Assembly: GCA_001839685.1 (NCBI GenBank)
Contig: MLAK01000955.1
Span: 1 to 46,302, forward strand
DNA length: 46,302 nucleotides
Source of the DNA: Tritrichomonas foetus
Taxonomy: Eukaryota > Parabasalia > Tritrichomonadida > Tritrichomonadidae
Direction of reading: 5' to 3'
Part shown: piece by piece, positions 20,902 through 32,700 of the stretch
Numbering within the stretch: the stretch's first letter is position 1
Layout of the letters: every line of letters begins with the position of its first letter
Program-made: the position numbers and the translations under genes
The notes under the pieces: generated by a model
What the model was told of the DNA's origin: nothing
The model's database searches: none
Seen by the model: only the letters and a program-made list of their open reading frames with translations

Positions 20902-22785
20902 ATGAAATTTAAAATATTGAATTATTTGAATAGAATAGAATCAAAAAAAATGAAAGCCAATTATCCCAAATACCAACAACTTTATCGCTATTTAACCCAA
21001 TATGTCGGCAGCAATCTTGATGAACTTTTATCTGGCACAGTTCGACCCAATATACCAAAAATTTTAATAGAGGATATAGATTCGATTTGCGAAACAGCGG
21101 AAAATATTTTTCGAAACGAAGAAATTTTGGTTAGAATTCCAGCTTCGGCCTATATAATTGGCGATCTCCATGGCCATTTTTTTGATCTGATTCGAATTCT
21201 TTCCTTCATTGGATTACCAAAAATTGACTCTCCAAGTAGCCCTGATACTAATTTCGAACATAATAATATCAAAATCAATGATAAAATTAATGATAATAAT
21301 CACTTCACTTTCGGCAGTATTGTTTTTCTTGGTGATTTGGTGGACAGAGGTGAATTTTCAACAGAAACAGTTATTCTTGCTTTTCTCCTGAAAATTCTTT
21401 TTCCCGAGCGTGTTTTCATTATTAGGGGGAATCATGAATTTGGCTATTTATGTGAGCAATGTGGATTTGTTAGAGAATTGAAATCCATTTATCATAACCC
21501 AGTAATCGTAGAAAAATTCTATCATGCTTTTTCACAAATGCCACTTGGTGCTCTTATTGATGATAAATTTTTATGCATACATGGAGGAATTGGTCCAAAT
21601 TGGACTTCTCTTTCACAGATATACAATTGTATTCGACCAATTTATGAATTTGGAAATGATGGTGATGATGAAATATTGGATTCTCTTTTATGGTCTGATC
21701 CATCAACAGAAATTGATTACTTTGAACCTTCTGAAAGAGGAACAGGTTTTTTATTTGGAAAAAATGCCCTGATTGAATTTTTAGAAGTGAACAATCTTCA
21801 AGCAATTATTAGAGGTCATCAATGTGTTGAAAATGGATATCGATTTTCATTTGATAATAGATTGGTGACAGTTTTTGGTGCATCAAATTATTGCGGTGGG
21901 GTAAAAAATAAAAGTGCAGTTTTAACTATAAATAAAAATGGAACTATGGATACACATGCTTTTCCTGCACTGAGGTATATTAGAAGGCATGAAGTGTCTT
22001 TTTCAGAAGAAGTGAATATTAATTATTTCGCATCTTTTGCTCCACAGCGATGCAAATCACGAGAATCAGCACCATCTATAAAACCTTTTTCAAATATTGG
22101 TGCATATCTCTCTCCAAGATCAATAAGTAACAATAAACCAAATTTATTTAATGTTCTCACATCCCCGCATAATCGCTCCCTATCTCCATCAACTTCAGCA
22201 TCATCATCACTTTCTTCTACAGCAATATCTTCACCAATCTCGCTATCTCTATCATCTGCCAATCATAGATCACTATCATCTACGAATTCTCCAACTAATG
22301 TACTCTATCAAAAATCATCAATATCTCCGATTTCTATATGTGCATCGAGCTCACAGTATTCAGTGAATTCATCTAGAATTCATTTTCCACCACAAACAAG
22401 TCCTAAATCTCCAACTGGTGATGCACAACAAACATTTTCAAGCCAAAGAAATCCTATTTCCTCAATTCCTCCCCAGAATTTAACAAACATGCAAAATCCT
22501 CAAGGTGAATCTCCCCTATCACCACATTCTGGAAGGACACCAACAAAATTGAATTGTACAAATGCCTTTAATGCTTTTTGTTCAGTAAATACCTTTAATG
22601 GTTATAATACTAAACAACCATGTGTCTTCAAACCAAAAATTTCCACATATTTATCTAGTTCATTCTCCAACAACGATTCTTTAAAAGTTGGAATTGGAAG
22701 TCCGGCTCCTCGTACATCAGTCAAAGCTCTTGCTCCTCCGGTTGGTTCTTCAGAAGTTTCGCATACATCGAGAAGGCCATACTGA
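20902..22785 (+). CDS. PPP-family serine/threonine phosphatase with Ser/Pro-rich tail
   Basis: 627 residues from ATG 20902; ATG 20950 is an alternative and perhaps the better start, because the codons between look like AT-rich leader. The PPP signature set is complete: GDLHGH near 87, GDLVDRG near 144, RGNHE near 175, HGG near 227 and RGH near 313, which supply the two-metal site and catalytic His. An Asn-rich insert of about 30 residues lies between the first two motifs. After the catalytic domain (ending near 345) comes a tail of nearly 280 residues dominated by Ser, Pro, Thr and Asn, probably disordered and phosphorylated. The overall type is PP1/PP2A-like; the tail is not that of PP2B or PP5. 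The target is unknown. Confidence 0.92.
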   Translation: MKFKILNYLNRIESKKMKANYPKYQQLYRYLTQYVGSNLDELLSGTVRPNIPKILIEDIDSICETAENIFRNEEILVRIPASAYIIGDLHGHFFDLIRILSFIGLPKIDSPSSPDTNFEHNNIKINDKINDNNHFTFGSIVFLGDLVDRGEFSTETVILAFLLKILFPERVFIIRGNHEFGYLCEQCGFVRELKSIYHNPVIVEKFYHAFSQMPLGALIDDKFLCIHGGIGPNWTSLSQIYNCIRPIYEFGNDGDDEILDSLLWSDPSTEIDYFEPSERGTGFLFGKNALIEFLEVNNLQAIIRGHQCVENGYRFSFDNRLVTVFGASNYCGGVKNKSAVLTINKNGTMDTHAFPALRYIRRHEVSFSEEVNINYFASFAPQRCKSRESAPSIKPFSNIGAYLSPRSISNNKPNLFNVLTSPHNRSLSPSTSASSSLSSTAISSPISLSLSSANHRSLSSTNSPTNVLYQKSSISPISICASSSQYSVNSSRIHFPPQTSPKSPTGDAQQTFSSQRNPISSIPPQNLTNMQNPQGESPLSPHSGRTPTKLNCTNAFNAFCSVNTFNGYNTKQPCVFKPKISTYLSSSFSNNDSLKVGIGSPAPRTSVKALAPPVGSSEVSHTSRRPY

Positions 22786-24539
22786 AAAATTATAGAATTC
22801 AATATTATCCGATATCACCATGCTTTTTTTATGTTTGTAGTTATTGTTATATTTTTATTTGTAAAAAATATATCTTTGTGATTATTTTCACATCATCTTT
22901 TTATCACTAATCACGATTGTGAAATTATTTTCGATTCTAAATAATGTTACTCAGAATATGATTGTGTTAACACAGTAATTTGTGATTTCAATCATGCAAT
23001 ATTTATGAATATCTTCTTTTTTCTGTATTTATATCTTGAGAGATATTTTCGATCACACTTTTCAATTAATCGATCTATTCATTGGAAATCTCTTCATGAG
23101 GAGGATGTTTAGAGAATGATTTAGTTCCATGTTACAGATATCGTTTTCATGTTGAACTTTTTAATATATCGTTTTCAAGTTAAATATCTTAACAGTCTAG
23201 ACCATTTCATAATTCTGATCTGGTAGAAAAGAAGATTTTTCCATAATCACTATTATGAACTTGTAATGAATGATACTATCGAACAACAATGAAAGAATGT
23301 GATTCATTTCTTCATTTAATGTTAAATTTTAATGATACTTGAAAATTTAATTACACTAATAGATAGGCGCCATAGTATCCATTATGCCGATCAAGCAAGA
23401 TCAAACAAAATTATCCCATAGTCTCCTTTATCAAACTTCAAAAATTTTGGGAGAAAAGATAAATTATTTAACTAAAATTTCATTCCCTTGTTGTGAAATG
23501 ACAAAATTAAATTAACAATAAAAAAGAAGTAATAACATCACATATGTTACAAATTGAAAATTTGATTCTAAAAATAAAAAATTCGAATGGGAAAAAATAA
23601 GGATGGAATTTGAGTTTGACAAATTTCAAAAGTAAGCAAATACAAAGTTATTCTCATTATTTATATTATAATTATGATGTGTTTATGCTATAAATGCTGT
23701 CATATTCGTCATTGAGAAAAAGAATAAATTTATTCTCTATGAAAAAGAGTTTTTCATGGTATTGAGTTTCTTTTTTCGGTTTCACAATGTTTCATCTTGC
23801 GTTGATACTTTTAATTTTCATTTTCTGACGAATGTGTTGCGCAAACCCGATAAAAACATTACTTTTCAAAATAAATAAGATGTCATCATTCTAATAATGA
23901 TTATATTCATAACTTTCGACTTTTTGTGTACAAGAAGAAAGATTGAACAGATTTTTATTTATATCAAATGAATTTTTTCCCCTTTTCACTTATTTTAAAA
24001 TTATTTTTTTGCTTAGCTAAAATGGAAACTTCATCCTTTAACTGGAATTGTTCTAATCAAATGCGTGTAGAAGATCAAGCTCACCAACAAATTCTTATTC
24101 AAAACTTTTGAATGATTTTGTGAGGATAACAAAAGCGCATTTTATAGTGTGATATTCGTCACAAAATGTTAGTGTGTCTAAAATACTTTTCTTCTCAAAG
24201 TAACAAATCTGGCGTATATAAATGCTGAAAAAGTTTCAAATTTGATCTTTTCTCAAAAAGTTAATTGAAAAAGTTTATCGTACCGATGAAATTGTTATTC
24301 TTCCCAATGACAAATTGGTGATGATTATCCCACATGTTTCCTATAGAGAACTCATATTTTTGTCCATATAAAGGAAGAATTTCAAATTTCATTTCACTTG
24401 ATCAATTTACCACTAATTATCATCTTCTTTATTTCTTTATTTTTCATGAAAATATTGAGATTCTAGTATAAAAACTTCCAATGGAGTAGAATTCCCAGGG
24501 GGGGGTAAAAAATTAATAAAAAATTCATGAATTTCATTG
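22786..24539. other. Long intergenic stretch, no gene seen
   Basis: 1.75 kb of AT-rich sequence with dense stops on both strands. A run of eight G at 24498-24505 is unusual for this composition and may mark a sequencing problem or a structural element. Confidence 0.55.
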
Positions 24540-24764
24540 ATGCAAACAAAGTCACAAATTCAGAACTATAATGCTCCTTATGATATTATCTATCAGTTGC
24601 ATGAAGGAATTGTAGTAAAATTTCATGAAAGCTCAGATGACAAGATATTTGATTGTGCATTCAAATCAAAAGAAAACCCAAGTAGATGTATACAGATGTA
24701 TACAAACCAAATAGTCTTAACGTACGAAATCACTAAAATGATCCTTATCATCAGTATTACTTAA
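24540..24764 (+). other. Short frame of doubtful coding status
   Basis: A 74-codon ATG frame. Its first 50 residues have mixed, coding-like composition (YDIIYQLHEGIVVKF); the end is AT-driven. No family recognised. It may be a gene remnant together with the next two scraps. Confidence 0.25.
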
Positions 24765-24803
24765 TACCATCAGTCAAAAATCAAAACCCAAATAGCTAAA
24801 AGA

Positions 24804-24902
24804 ATGACGAAAATTTCCCTTATCGCAAACTTCGCAAATGGCCGAATTCAAAAATATTTCGAAAATGATTCTGAAGAAGCTATTGTTTCAGTTTTCGGGT
24901 GA
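24804..24902 (+). pseudogene. Coding-like scrap, 32 codons
   Basis: ATG to TGA, starting MTKISLIANFANGRIQKYF. The composition is like real protein, but the frame is too short to classify. It lies 300 bases before another coding-like scrap in the same direction. Confidence 0.25.
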
Positions 24903-25195
24903 ACAGCTTTCAGTCAATTGTTAAATCTATTTTTTATAGTTATGAGCCATATTTATTCATAGTTTTGAAATTTTGCAACAATTAAACCGAAAAAAGAGCG
25001 ATTTTGGAGAAAGCCTAAAAAAAAATTGTGAGAAGCTTTTTTTCCAAGAATCACAAAGATTATAATACTGCTTCCCATAATTCTATTTACACTTCTTCTA
25101 TCGATTTTTAATTAAAAATCGCGAAAATTTTGATAGTTTTAACTCAGTGATGTTGAATTAATTCAATTTCCATTTGACAAATATGAATGTATTGA

Positions 25196-25411
25196 AATCT
25201 TTTCTGTCATAAAATTTTAGTATATGAAGAAAATAGACTGGCAGTCCTCAACAGCACATTCTCAAGCAGGGATACAGATACAACGATTGAAAGACCAAAT
25301 CAAGAAAAATGGAATCCAATATGTTTTTTTCCAGACTCGATGCCAAGTGACTTTTCTGATGACTCGCCATTTAGATGGCAAAACATTCGTAATCTTCTCA
25401 TTGATGCCTAA
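25196..25411 (+). pseudogene. Coding-like C-terminal scrap, 71 codons
   Basis: An open frame without an ATG, ending at TAA 25409-25411. The final residues (WNPICFFPDSM, then SDDSPFRWQNIRNLLIDA) look like a genuine protein C-terminus. An overlapping 86-codon ATG frame at 25224 covers the same DNA but reads AT-rich sequence at its end and seems to be the shadow. No family recognised. It is either the last exon of a spliced gene or a relic. Confidence 0.3.
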
Positions 25412-26368
25412 ATTTTTTTTATTTATATCAAAATTATTAATATTTTTTTTATACTTCATTTTTGTATTTTGGAAAACATTATAATTTTCGATGGAGGGTC
25501 ATATGATAATAAAAAGCACGATTTATGATAAGAAATAATCAAGATATTAATGCTATAAAATCACTTTTTATCTCAATAATTCTCAGAAATTTCTGTGGGG
25601 TTTATTTTTTTCTCACAATTTTTTTTTGGATTTGGTTTTCTCTGTATCTTGATTTTTAAATTATAATATTTATATATTATTAATAGGATTACAATTAAAT
25701 AATTTTTAGATGACAATAATATCAACAATTATTCATTTAGATCTCTCAATAGTCTTCTACATCTAGATCTAGTTAGTTTGTATACATCTACCCAAGTGAG
25801 AAATTGAAAAACAAATTCCAGAAATTGAATGCAAAATGGAGAGATGTTTGATCAGCTTTTTCAATTTCATCGTTTTCGGCAAGATTTTGAACCATTCAAA
25901 TCTATTAGAATATTTGAAAAGTACTTTTTTCATATTTTGAAAACAAATTCACTATATTTTTGAAAATAACAAAATTCAATCCAAAAAAATCTTATAGGAT
26001 TATTTTCAGAACTTATCGTTTCCATATTCTGATAATCAATGCATATTTTATCTCAATGAATATTAGATTTTTATCTTTTATTCATCTGTTTTACATTTTT
26101 CAATTATGTTTTAAACCAGAAAAGTTCAATTTTTCATATAAAATTCCCTCCTGATTGTTCTTTTCCTTTGAGATCGGGATTTTTCTATGATCTTCACAAT
26201 TCACACAATTTGATTGAGATGAAATTTAAATCGCCATTCAATTGATTGACTTTGATCATTGATTTATAGATTTTCTATTCAATTTCTCTCAAAGAAGCTT
26301 TCAAATCGATTTTATTTTGAAAAGGTCTGTTTGTTCTCTATGTGATGTGAAAAATATAAATTTCTTTT
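25412..26368. other. Intergenic upstream of alanine aminotransferase, no gene seen
   Basis: About 950 bases, AT-rich. A 64-codon frame at 25960 is composition-driven. No clear TCAYW is close to the ATG at 26369. Confidence 0.55.
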
Positions 26369-27865
26369 ATGGCGCTTTCTTCGATTGCTTCACGAACGCC
26401 GTCATCCAGAATGTTTGCTCAGGCGCTCAGACCATCACCAGGACCGTTTGATTTTCCCTGCATTAACCAGCTTGTCGTTAAAGCCGAGCATGCAGTCCGA
26501 GGTGCAATAGTTACTCGTGCAAACAAGATTCGAACTCGGATGGCTAAAGGCGAAAAGTTCCCATTCAATTCGGTGATTCCTTGCAACATTGGAAATCCGT
26601 TTGCGGTTGGAAAACATGAAATCACATTTCCACGTCAATTTGTTGCGGCATGCGAGCTTGCCAGTCTCCGTAAAGACAACACACTTCCTGCCGAAGTCCG
26701 CGAGCGTGCCATTGAAATGCTCGCCCACACGCCAGGCGGCCTCGGCGCCTATTCCGCATCAAACGGAATCGAACTCGTCAGACAGCACGTTGCTGAATAT
26801 ATTGGCCTTCGCGACGGTTATCCAGCAGATCCAGACGACATCTTTTTAGTGAACGGAGGCTCCCAGGCCGTCGAATTTCTCATCAAGCTGATTGTCGCCA
26901 ACAAAGATGTCGGCGTCCTCCTTCCGTATCCAACATACTCGCTATACACGGCAGAAATCGACATGATGGACGGCCACAGCATTCCATATTACCTCGATGA
27001 GGATTCGCTGTGGGAAACCAAGATTTCTGAACTCGAGCGCGCTTACAAGGAGGCCTACGACAAGGGAATCGACGTCCGCGCCTTGGTCGTCATCAATCCA
27101 GGAAACCCAACCGGAAATGTGATATCCAAGCAAATGGTCGAACAGATGGTCGATTTCGCTGAAGCCAACAATTTGATGATTATTGCCGATGAAGTTTACC
27201 AGACAAACATTTACGATAAGAATCGTCCTTTCGTGTCGTTCAAAAAGATCGTGATGAATAAACGTTCGAAAGCTCCTTTGGTTTCCCTCAATTCAATCTC
27301 CAAGGGATTCCTCGGCGAGTGCGGCCACCGTGGTGGCTACGTCGAGTTCCACAACTGCTCAGAAGAAAGCAAAGGTCAATTCCTCAAATTGGCCTCAATT
27401 AGCCTTTCACCAAATGGTGTAGGTCAAATTTTGGTCGATACACTTGTCAAACCGCCAACATCATTCGAATGCAAAACAATCTGGGAAAGAGAAACAACCG
27501 CAGAAATTAAATCACTCGGTCGAAAAGCCAAACTTTTACAAACAGCACTTAACAAACTTCCAGGAATTAAAACGAATCCATCCAACGGCGCAATGTACCT
27601 CTTCCCACGCGTTGAGTTACCAGAAAAGGCGATCGAAGCCGCATCAAAGACAGTCATCGATGGAAAAGTGGTGAAGCCTGATATGCTTTGGGCCATGGAA
27701 CTATTGGATAACACGGGAATCATCGTCGTACCAGGATCTGGCTTTGGCCAGGTTCCAGGAACATACCACTTCAGAATTACGTTCCTCCCAGAGCCGGAGA
27801 TCATGGACTCCGTCATTGAGAGGATCACTGACTTCCAGAACAAGTTCATGGAGAAGTATAGTTAA
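26369..27865 (+). CDS. Alanine aminotransferase (PLP fold type I)
   Basis: 498 residues, the normal length of eukaryotic alanine aminotransferase, which interconverts alanine + 2-oxoglutarate and pyruvate + glutamate. Landmarks: GGLGAYSAS at 123-131, NPGNPTG at 243-249, DEVYQ at 274-278 and the PLP-lysine motif SISKGFLGECGHRGGY with Lys312. SKG-x-x-GECG-x-RGGY is specific to the alanine aminotransferase branch, as opposed to aspartate aminotransferase. The first 20 residues are Ser/Arg/Ala-rich and lack acidic residues, so hydrogenosomal import is possible. Alanine is a known fermentation product of trichomonads. Codon third positions are C-rich, as in hsp60, pointing to high expression. Confidence 0.95.
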   Translation: MALSSIASRTPSSRMFAQALRPSPGPFDFPCINQLVVKAEHAVRGAIVTRANKIRTRMAKGEKFPFNSVIPCNIGNPFAVGKHEITFPRQFVAACELASLRKDNTLPAEVRERAIEMLAHTPGGLGAYSASNGIELVRQHVAEYIGLRDGYPADPDDIFLVNGGSQAVEFLIKLIVANKDVGVLLPYPTYSLYTAEIDMMDGHSIPYYLDEDSLWETKISELERAYKEAYDKGIDVRALVVINPGNPTGNVISKQMVEQMVDFAEANNLMIIADEVYQTNIYDKNRPFVSFKKIVMNKRSKAPLVSLNSISKGFLGECGHRGGYVEFHNCSEESKGQFLKLASISLSPNGVGQILVDTLVKPPTSFECKTIWERETTAEIKSLGRKAKLLQTALNKLPGIKTNPSNGAMYLFPRVELPEKAIEAASKTVIDGKVVKPDMLWAMELLDNTGIIVVPGSGFGQVPGTYHFRITFLPEPEIMDSVIERITDFQNKFMEKYS

Positions 27866-28888
27866 TTTTACTTACCTTTTTATATAAACTTTTTTCAAAA
27901 TACTACAATTTTTAGTTTTTTAGTTTTAGTAATTTACATTTTAGGGAATATTTATCAGAAAAAACTCTTTGCGATAACACAACGAGATATAGTTTTCTTC
28001 AATAGAGCTCTTTCATAGAGGGAATTGTTTGGAGGAAATTTTGAAAATGAAATTCTTTAACAAGATGAATTTGCAACAATTATCCGATCAGATCAATATT
28101 ATCATCATGTAATAAATTGATAAAAATGAGAATTGGCAGTATTTTTTACTTCGGTCATTTGGGAAGAAATATTTCTTTTATATATTTCATTTGAGTATTG
28201 AAAGGATGAAAAAATGATATCATTGTTGGTAACAATGCTATACAACAAATACCAATAACTCTCCATGAATCTTAAAATACCCGCACATTTATAAATGACT
28301 CAAGAGAAAGGATGCAACCGTTTGTTCTCAGAAAGATTTACTTGTAAATGAATTTTTTGAAGAGTTTTTGATGATTCAACTTTCTGCATTTCAAGTCATC
28401 AAAGTAATAAAATGATGAAACATTATTTTCGTGACTTAGAACTGATCCATTCCAGTTTATATTTTTAGGAAATCAATGCCAAATCTAATTGTTTTCCAAT
28501 TGCCTCTAAATCTTTTAGATATTATAAAAAAAAATTGACTTTGTTTTATGTTTTAAAAGCATCATTATAGAAAATGTACTGAGCAATAAGTAGTACTACC
28601 ATCTAATGACATTCACTGACATTTTAACTTCACTTGTACATGACTATGCGGAAATTCTAATTTACAAATTTAATGCTTTGATCAATTTTAGAAGAATTAT
28701 CATTTAGATTGAGCCTTATCTTTATCTTTAAAAGCTTTGTTCCAATTAATTTTTATGCATGAATATTTAAAGAAATATGATTTAACTTGTATTTTTAGAA
28801 GAACAAAATAAAAATCAAAATATAACTTTTTGATTCAGGAGTTTCACTCCTAGCGCAAAAAGTCAGAATCCTAACTTTTCTCTTTCTT
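27866..28888. other. Intergenic, no gene seen
   Basis: About 1 kb of AT-rich spacer after the aminotransferase gene, with no frame, repeat or RNA gene I can support. Confidence 0.55.
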
Positions 28889-29116
28889 TCATTGAAATGT
28901 TCCATAGTTTCTTTGGTAGCCAATTTTTGGTTCACCTTCTTGATCATTTGTTGACTTTCCTTTTCTACCAAGCTTCATTCTTCTCTTGTGTTCCCTCTCT
29001 TCTTCATCGTCGCTGAAGTCTTGGTAAGGCGCCTCTTCATCAAACCGGTTTGATGCATCACAGCCGCGGAATTGCTTCGCGATTTGTTCTGGATCAGGGA
29101 TTTCAGAATCCTGCAA
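28889..29116 (-). CDS. Small acidic/basic protein, 5' end missing (possible last exon)
   Basis: 75 codons ending at TGA 28889, without an ATG. The frame begins after a stop 27 bases further upstream. The residues look real: an acidic DFSDDEEE cluster, a basic KRRMKLGRKGK cluster and an aromatic GYQRNYGTF end. The codons DSEIPDPEQ follow directly on TTTTGCAG, so an AG acceptor is possible, but the trichomonad ACTAACACAYAG acceptor is not there. It could be the last exon of a gene whose first exon lies above 29116, or a relic. No family recognised. Confidence 0.4.
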   Translation of the reverse strand: MQDSEIPDPEQIAKQFRGCDASNRFDEEAPYQDFSDDEEEREHKRRMKLGRKGKSTNDQEGEPKIGYQRNYGTFQ

Positions 29117-29705
29117 AACAGCAATTTGAATATCCCATTATTTGAGAATAGTCATAATCCAAGAAATGCTTTCATAATATATATTGTCCCTATGAATTTG
29201 ATAGAAATCTTCATCTTTCAATTTCTAAATTATGGTTAAATTAAAGAATCAGATTTGATCTATGATTTTGACTTCTAGATTACTGAATAGATAAAAAGTA
29301 TTTTTATTAATGCAATATGTTTCAAAATTACATTAATAACGATTATTAGGCAAAATTAAAATTTCATCTTCAGATATGATATAAATAATGATTGTAGATT
29401 TTTGAATAGATGATTTATTTTTATAATTATTCAAATTATAGAAAAATATTCTGAGTTATTGAATACAATAGAAAATAATTCTCAAAAGGTCACTTTTTGA
29501 ATTGTTATTTTCTGGAATTGAAAGTGACTTCAAATCAAAAAGTGATGTACGAAAACTAGTAAATTGTTATCAATTCCAGAGATCGTTATTTTCAATTAAA
29601 AGGTTTTTAAGAATTTATAAATTGCTATGTTCACAATTCCCGGAAAACAATTTTATTAAATACAACTTTTTCAAAGGGGCTTTAAAACAAAACAGATTTC
29701 TGGTC
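29117..29705. other. Intergenic upstream of the cyclase gene
   Basis: No gene seen. The cyclase frame is open back to 29502 without an ATG, and TCACT (Inr-like) lies at 29490-29494. If transcription starts there, the leader is unusually long at over 200 nt. Confidence 0.45.
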
Positions 29706-32700
29706 ATGACGTCGAATACCTCTTCTGCGACTGCCGGAAATTCCTCTATTGCACTTTCAGAAGAGAGGTTCCACGGTGTTCTCGATATTTCAAAGAAGAG
29801 GCTTCTCAGAAGAACGTTTTTCGAGTACATCCATTATATATATTCGCAATATCGTCCTCGCCAGTACTTTCTGATAGTCATTTCGTTTTGGAGATGTTTA
29901 CAATTTCTTATTCCAGGATTTTTTGGCGGAAATACGGAACTCTATCCGAAAGGGGAATTAATTCGATCAATTATTGGCGCTTTTACAATCATCAATCAAA
30001 TTGTCCCAGCTACGATTGAAAGCTATTATTATCCAATTTTCGCCGGCGTTTATATTGCAGTATATGCTTTATATTTATTCATATCAACAGCTTGTATAAT
30101 CATGCTTGATAAAACCGGGAAAATACCTACATTTTTGTGTGCATTTTTGGTCATTTTTTACGAAGGTCCTTGGCTGGTCATGCAGCCAATTATTTTCACT
30201 GTCAGTGGAAACCAAATTGGCAGAAAATTCATCCTTGAAAAAGATACAGGTGATGCAGTAACATGGATTTTCTTTATCTTAGTTTTACTTATGCATGTTT
30301 TAATTACAATTCTATCAAGTGGTTCAACAACTGTTTCTTTAACTTTTCGACCAACATCACTCTCATCATATCATTTCAAAACCCAAGTTTTAATCATGCA
30401 ATGTGCTTGTCTTCTAGGATTTATATCAGGAATTAACCCATTCTGTTCAAGATCAGTCAGATTTGTCTTAATTGTTATTCTTATGATTTTGAATGTTGTT
30501 AGCTTACTTCCTTATTTTGGCCATTTTTCAATTATCAAAGAAAGTCAACTTTCATTTTATGTTTCAAATATTTTATTGTCAATGTTTGGTTCTTTAATTG
30601 TGTTAATTTGCGAGATAATTGAGAAGCCAGTTCCACCAATCACTTTATTAATAGATGTACTTGTTCTCGTTCTTTCATATATAACATTTATCATTTTTCA
30701 TAAAAAGCACATAATTAAATCCATTCGTCAGCTCGAAGCAATTGAAGCCGACCAAGATTCTTTTCGTGAAAATAAATTGCATCCATTCATTGCTTTGAAA
30801 TTAGGAATCATTGGATTTTCTCAAAGTCATCCTTTCGTTCTAACATGGGATTATTTCCGTTTATTAAATGAAAAATATCCAAGATATGAACCAATTTACG
30901 TTATTTGGGCGCGTTTCGTATCTGCTTTTCCAGAAGAAATTGGTCAGCTTCTAATGATTGATAAAATTATAAAAAAACTGAAATTACATAAAGATTACAT
31001 AGCTCATTTTCGTTCTCAGATTGTTTTCCTTGCAAGACAAAGAGAAGGTTCAATGACTCATGTTTTAAAGCGAAAAATAAACAATTCTATGCGTGAAATT
31101 CAATTTGCGAAAAATCGGCTTCGTCACTTTTGGGAATGTGTAATTCAAGGAAATATTGTTGATATGCAAGCAGCAGCAGCAGCAGCTCAAGAATCCGTTC
31201 AAAATGCTGAATTTGATCTTCTTCATTTATTAAATAGTTATCCAAATAATCAATATGTTGCACGAATTTTTTCCAGATTCTTGTTAAATGTTAAAGGTGA
31301 TCGTTTAGAATATAAAGTTTGGCATCAACATTGTGATACTTTAAAGAGTGGTCAAAAAATTAATCCAGATATGGCACAACAAGAAACTTTAGCACTTTTC
31401 CCTAATATTTTAGCAACAACTGTTCAAAAACAAAATTTAACAATTGTAACAGGACTTTTTGGTGAAAGTACAACAAGTGTTCCTTCAATTTCCAGTTCTT
31501 CAATTCGACTTGATGATGATGATGAAGATCAATCTGTTCTTTTAAGTTCTGTACGTGAATCCATTCGAAGAATGAAGATTCCTGCAATTTCATGTACACG
31601 AGTTTTATTAGCAATTTATATTGTGATATTTTTGGTTATTTGCATACCAGCATTAATTATTATTTACTTTATTAGAGCAGGTGATCAAATCGACATTGTT
31701 TATTTAATTTCTTATGCTTCTGAGCTTCGAATTTCTGTGTCAAATCTTGCTTTAGTATCATCTCTTTATATTTCAGATGTATTAAAAATCAGTTTGAACC
31801 CTGCTTACACTCCTGATCTTAATAATTTGAATGAAACTACGCCTTATTTAGGTAGTTCTACTGATAGAAAAATTCAAATTTCTACTTTAATGGATTCTGT
31901 TGATAAATTCCTCGATGATATTCGAGAAATTACGAAATTCAATTTCGATAAGCATCCAATGGTAGGAACAGCTCACAGCTATGTCTTTGATTCAATACAT
32001 AGTGTAAGATCAGTGACAAATGTGAAAGATGATGGAACTTTTTCATGGACAGATGAAAAAAAAAGTGCAGAATCTGCAATTATTTCAATTAGAAATACCG
32101 CCAATAAAATTGTTGCTATCACGGATATAGACGAAATGAAAAGTTTCTTGAAATTAGGTGATATGTCAAATATGTTTATAAATTTGAATGTTTCAAATGA
32201 TGGCCTTGATAATTTTTGTTATCAATTATCTGATTATGTAATTGATAATATTCATGGGGTAAATAAATTTATCACAATTGCATCATATGTAACTTATGGG
32301 ATTGTTGCTGTTTTAACAATAATTATGATTATTTATGTAAATGTCGAAATCCGAAGAGAAAAACGAATCATTGTGAAAGCATTTTTAACTTTACCTAAAC
32401 ATATTATCTCAAAAATTGTTGATACACTGAAAATCAGTGGACAACAAGAAGTTGAATGTGATACAAGTAATTCTGAAATCGGTGAAATTCAAAGAAACAA
32501 ACAAGAAGAAAACTTTTTGGCACTTTTGGGAACCACATCAACTGCATCATCTGTAATTTTCAATGGAATAACAGTTGTTGCTTTGGTTATTTTATTAGCT
32601 GCCGCAATAAGTTGTGTCTTGATTTATTTAGCAACTTATTGGATGAAAGATAGTTCAAAAGTTATTAATTATGCAGCACCTGATGCAAATTATTTCCTTT

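Noticed and set aside
27424..27849. 141-codon minus-strand open frame
   Set aside because: It lies antisense inside alanine aminotransferase and arises from that gene's codon bias; no motif is present.
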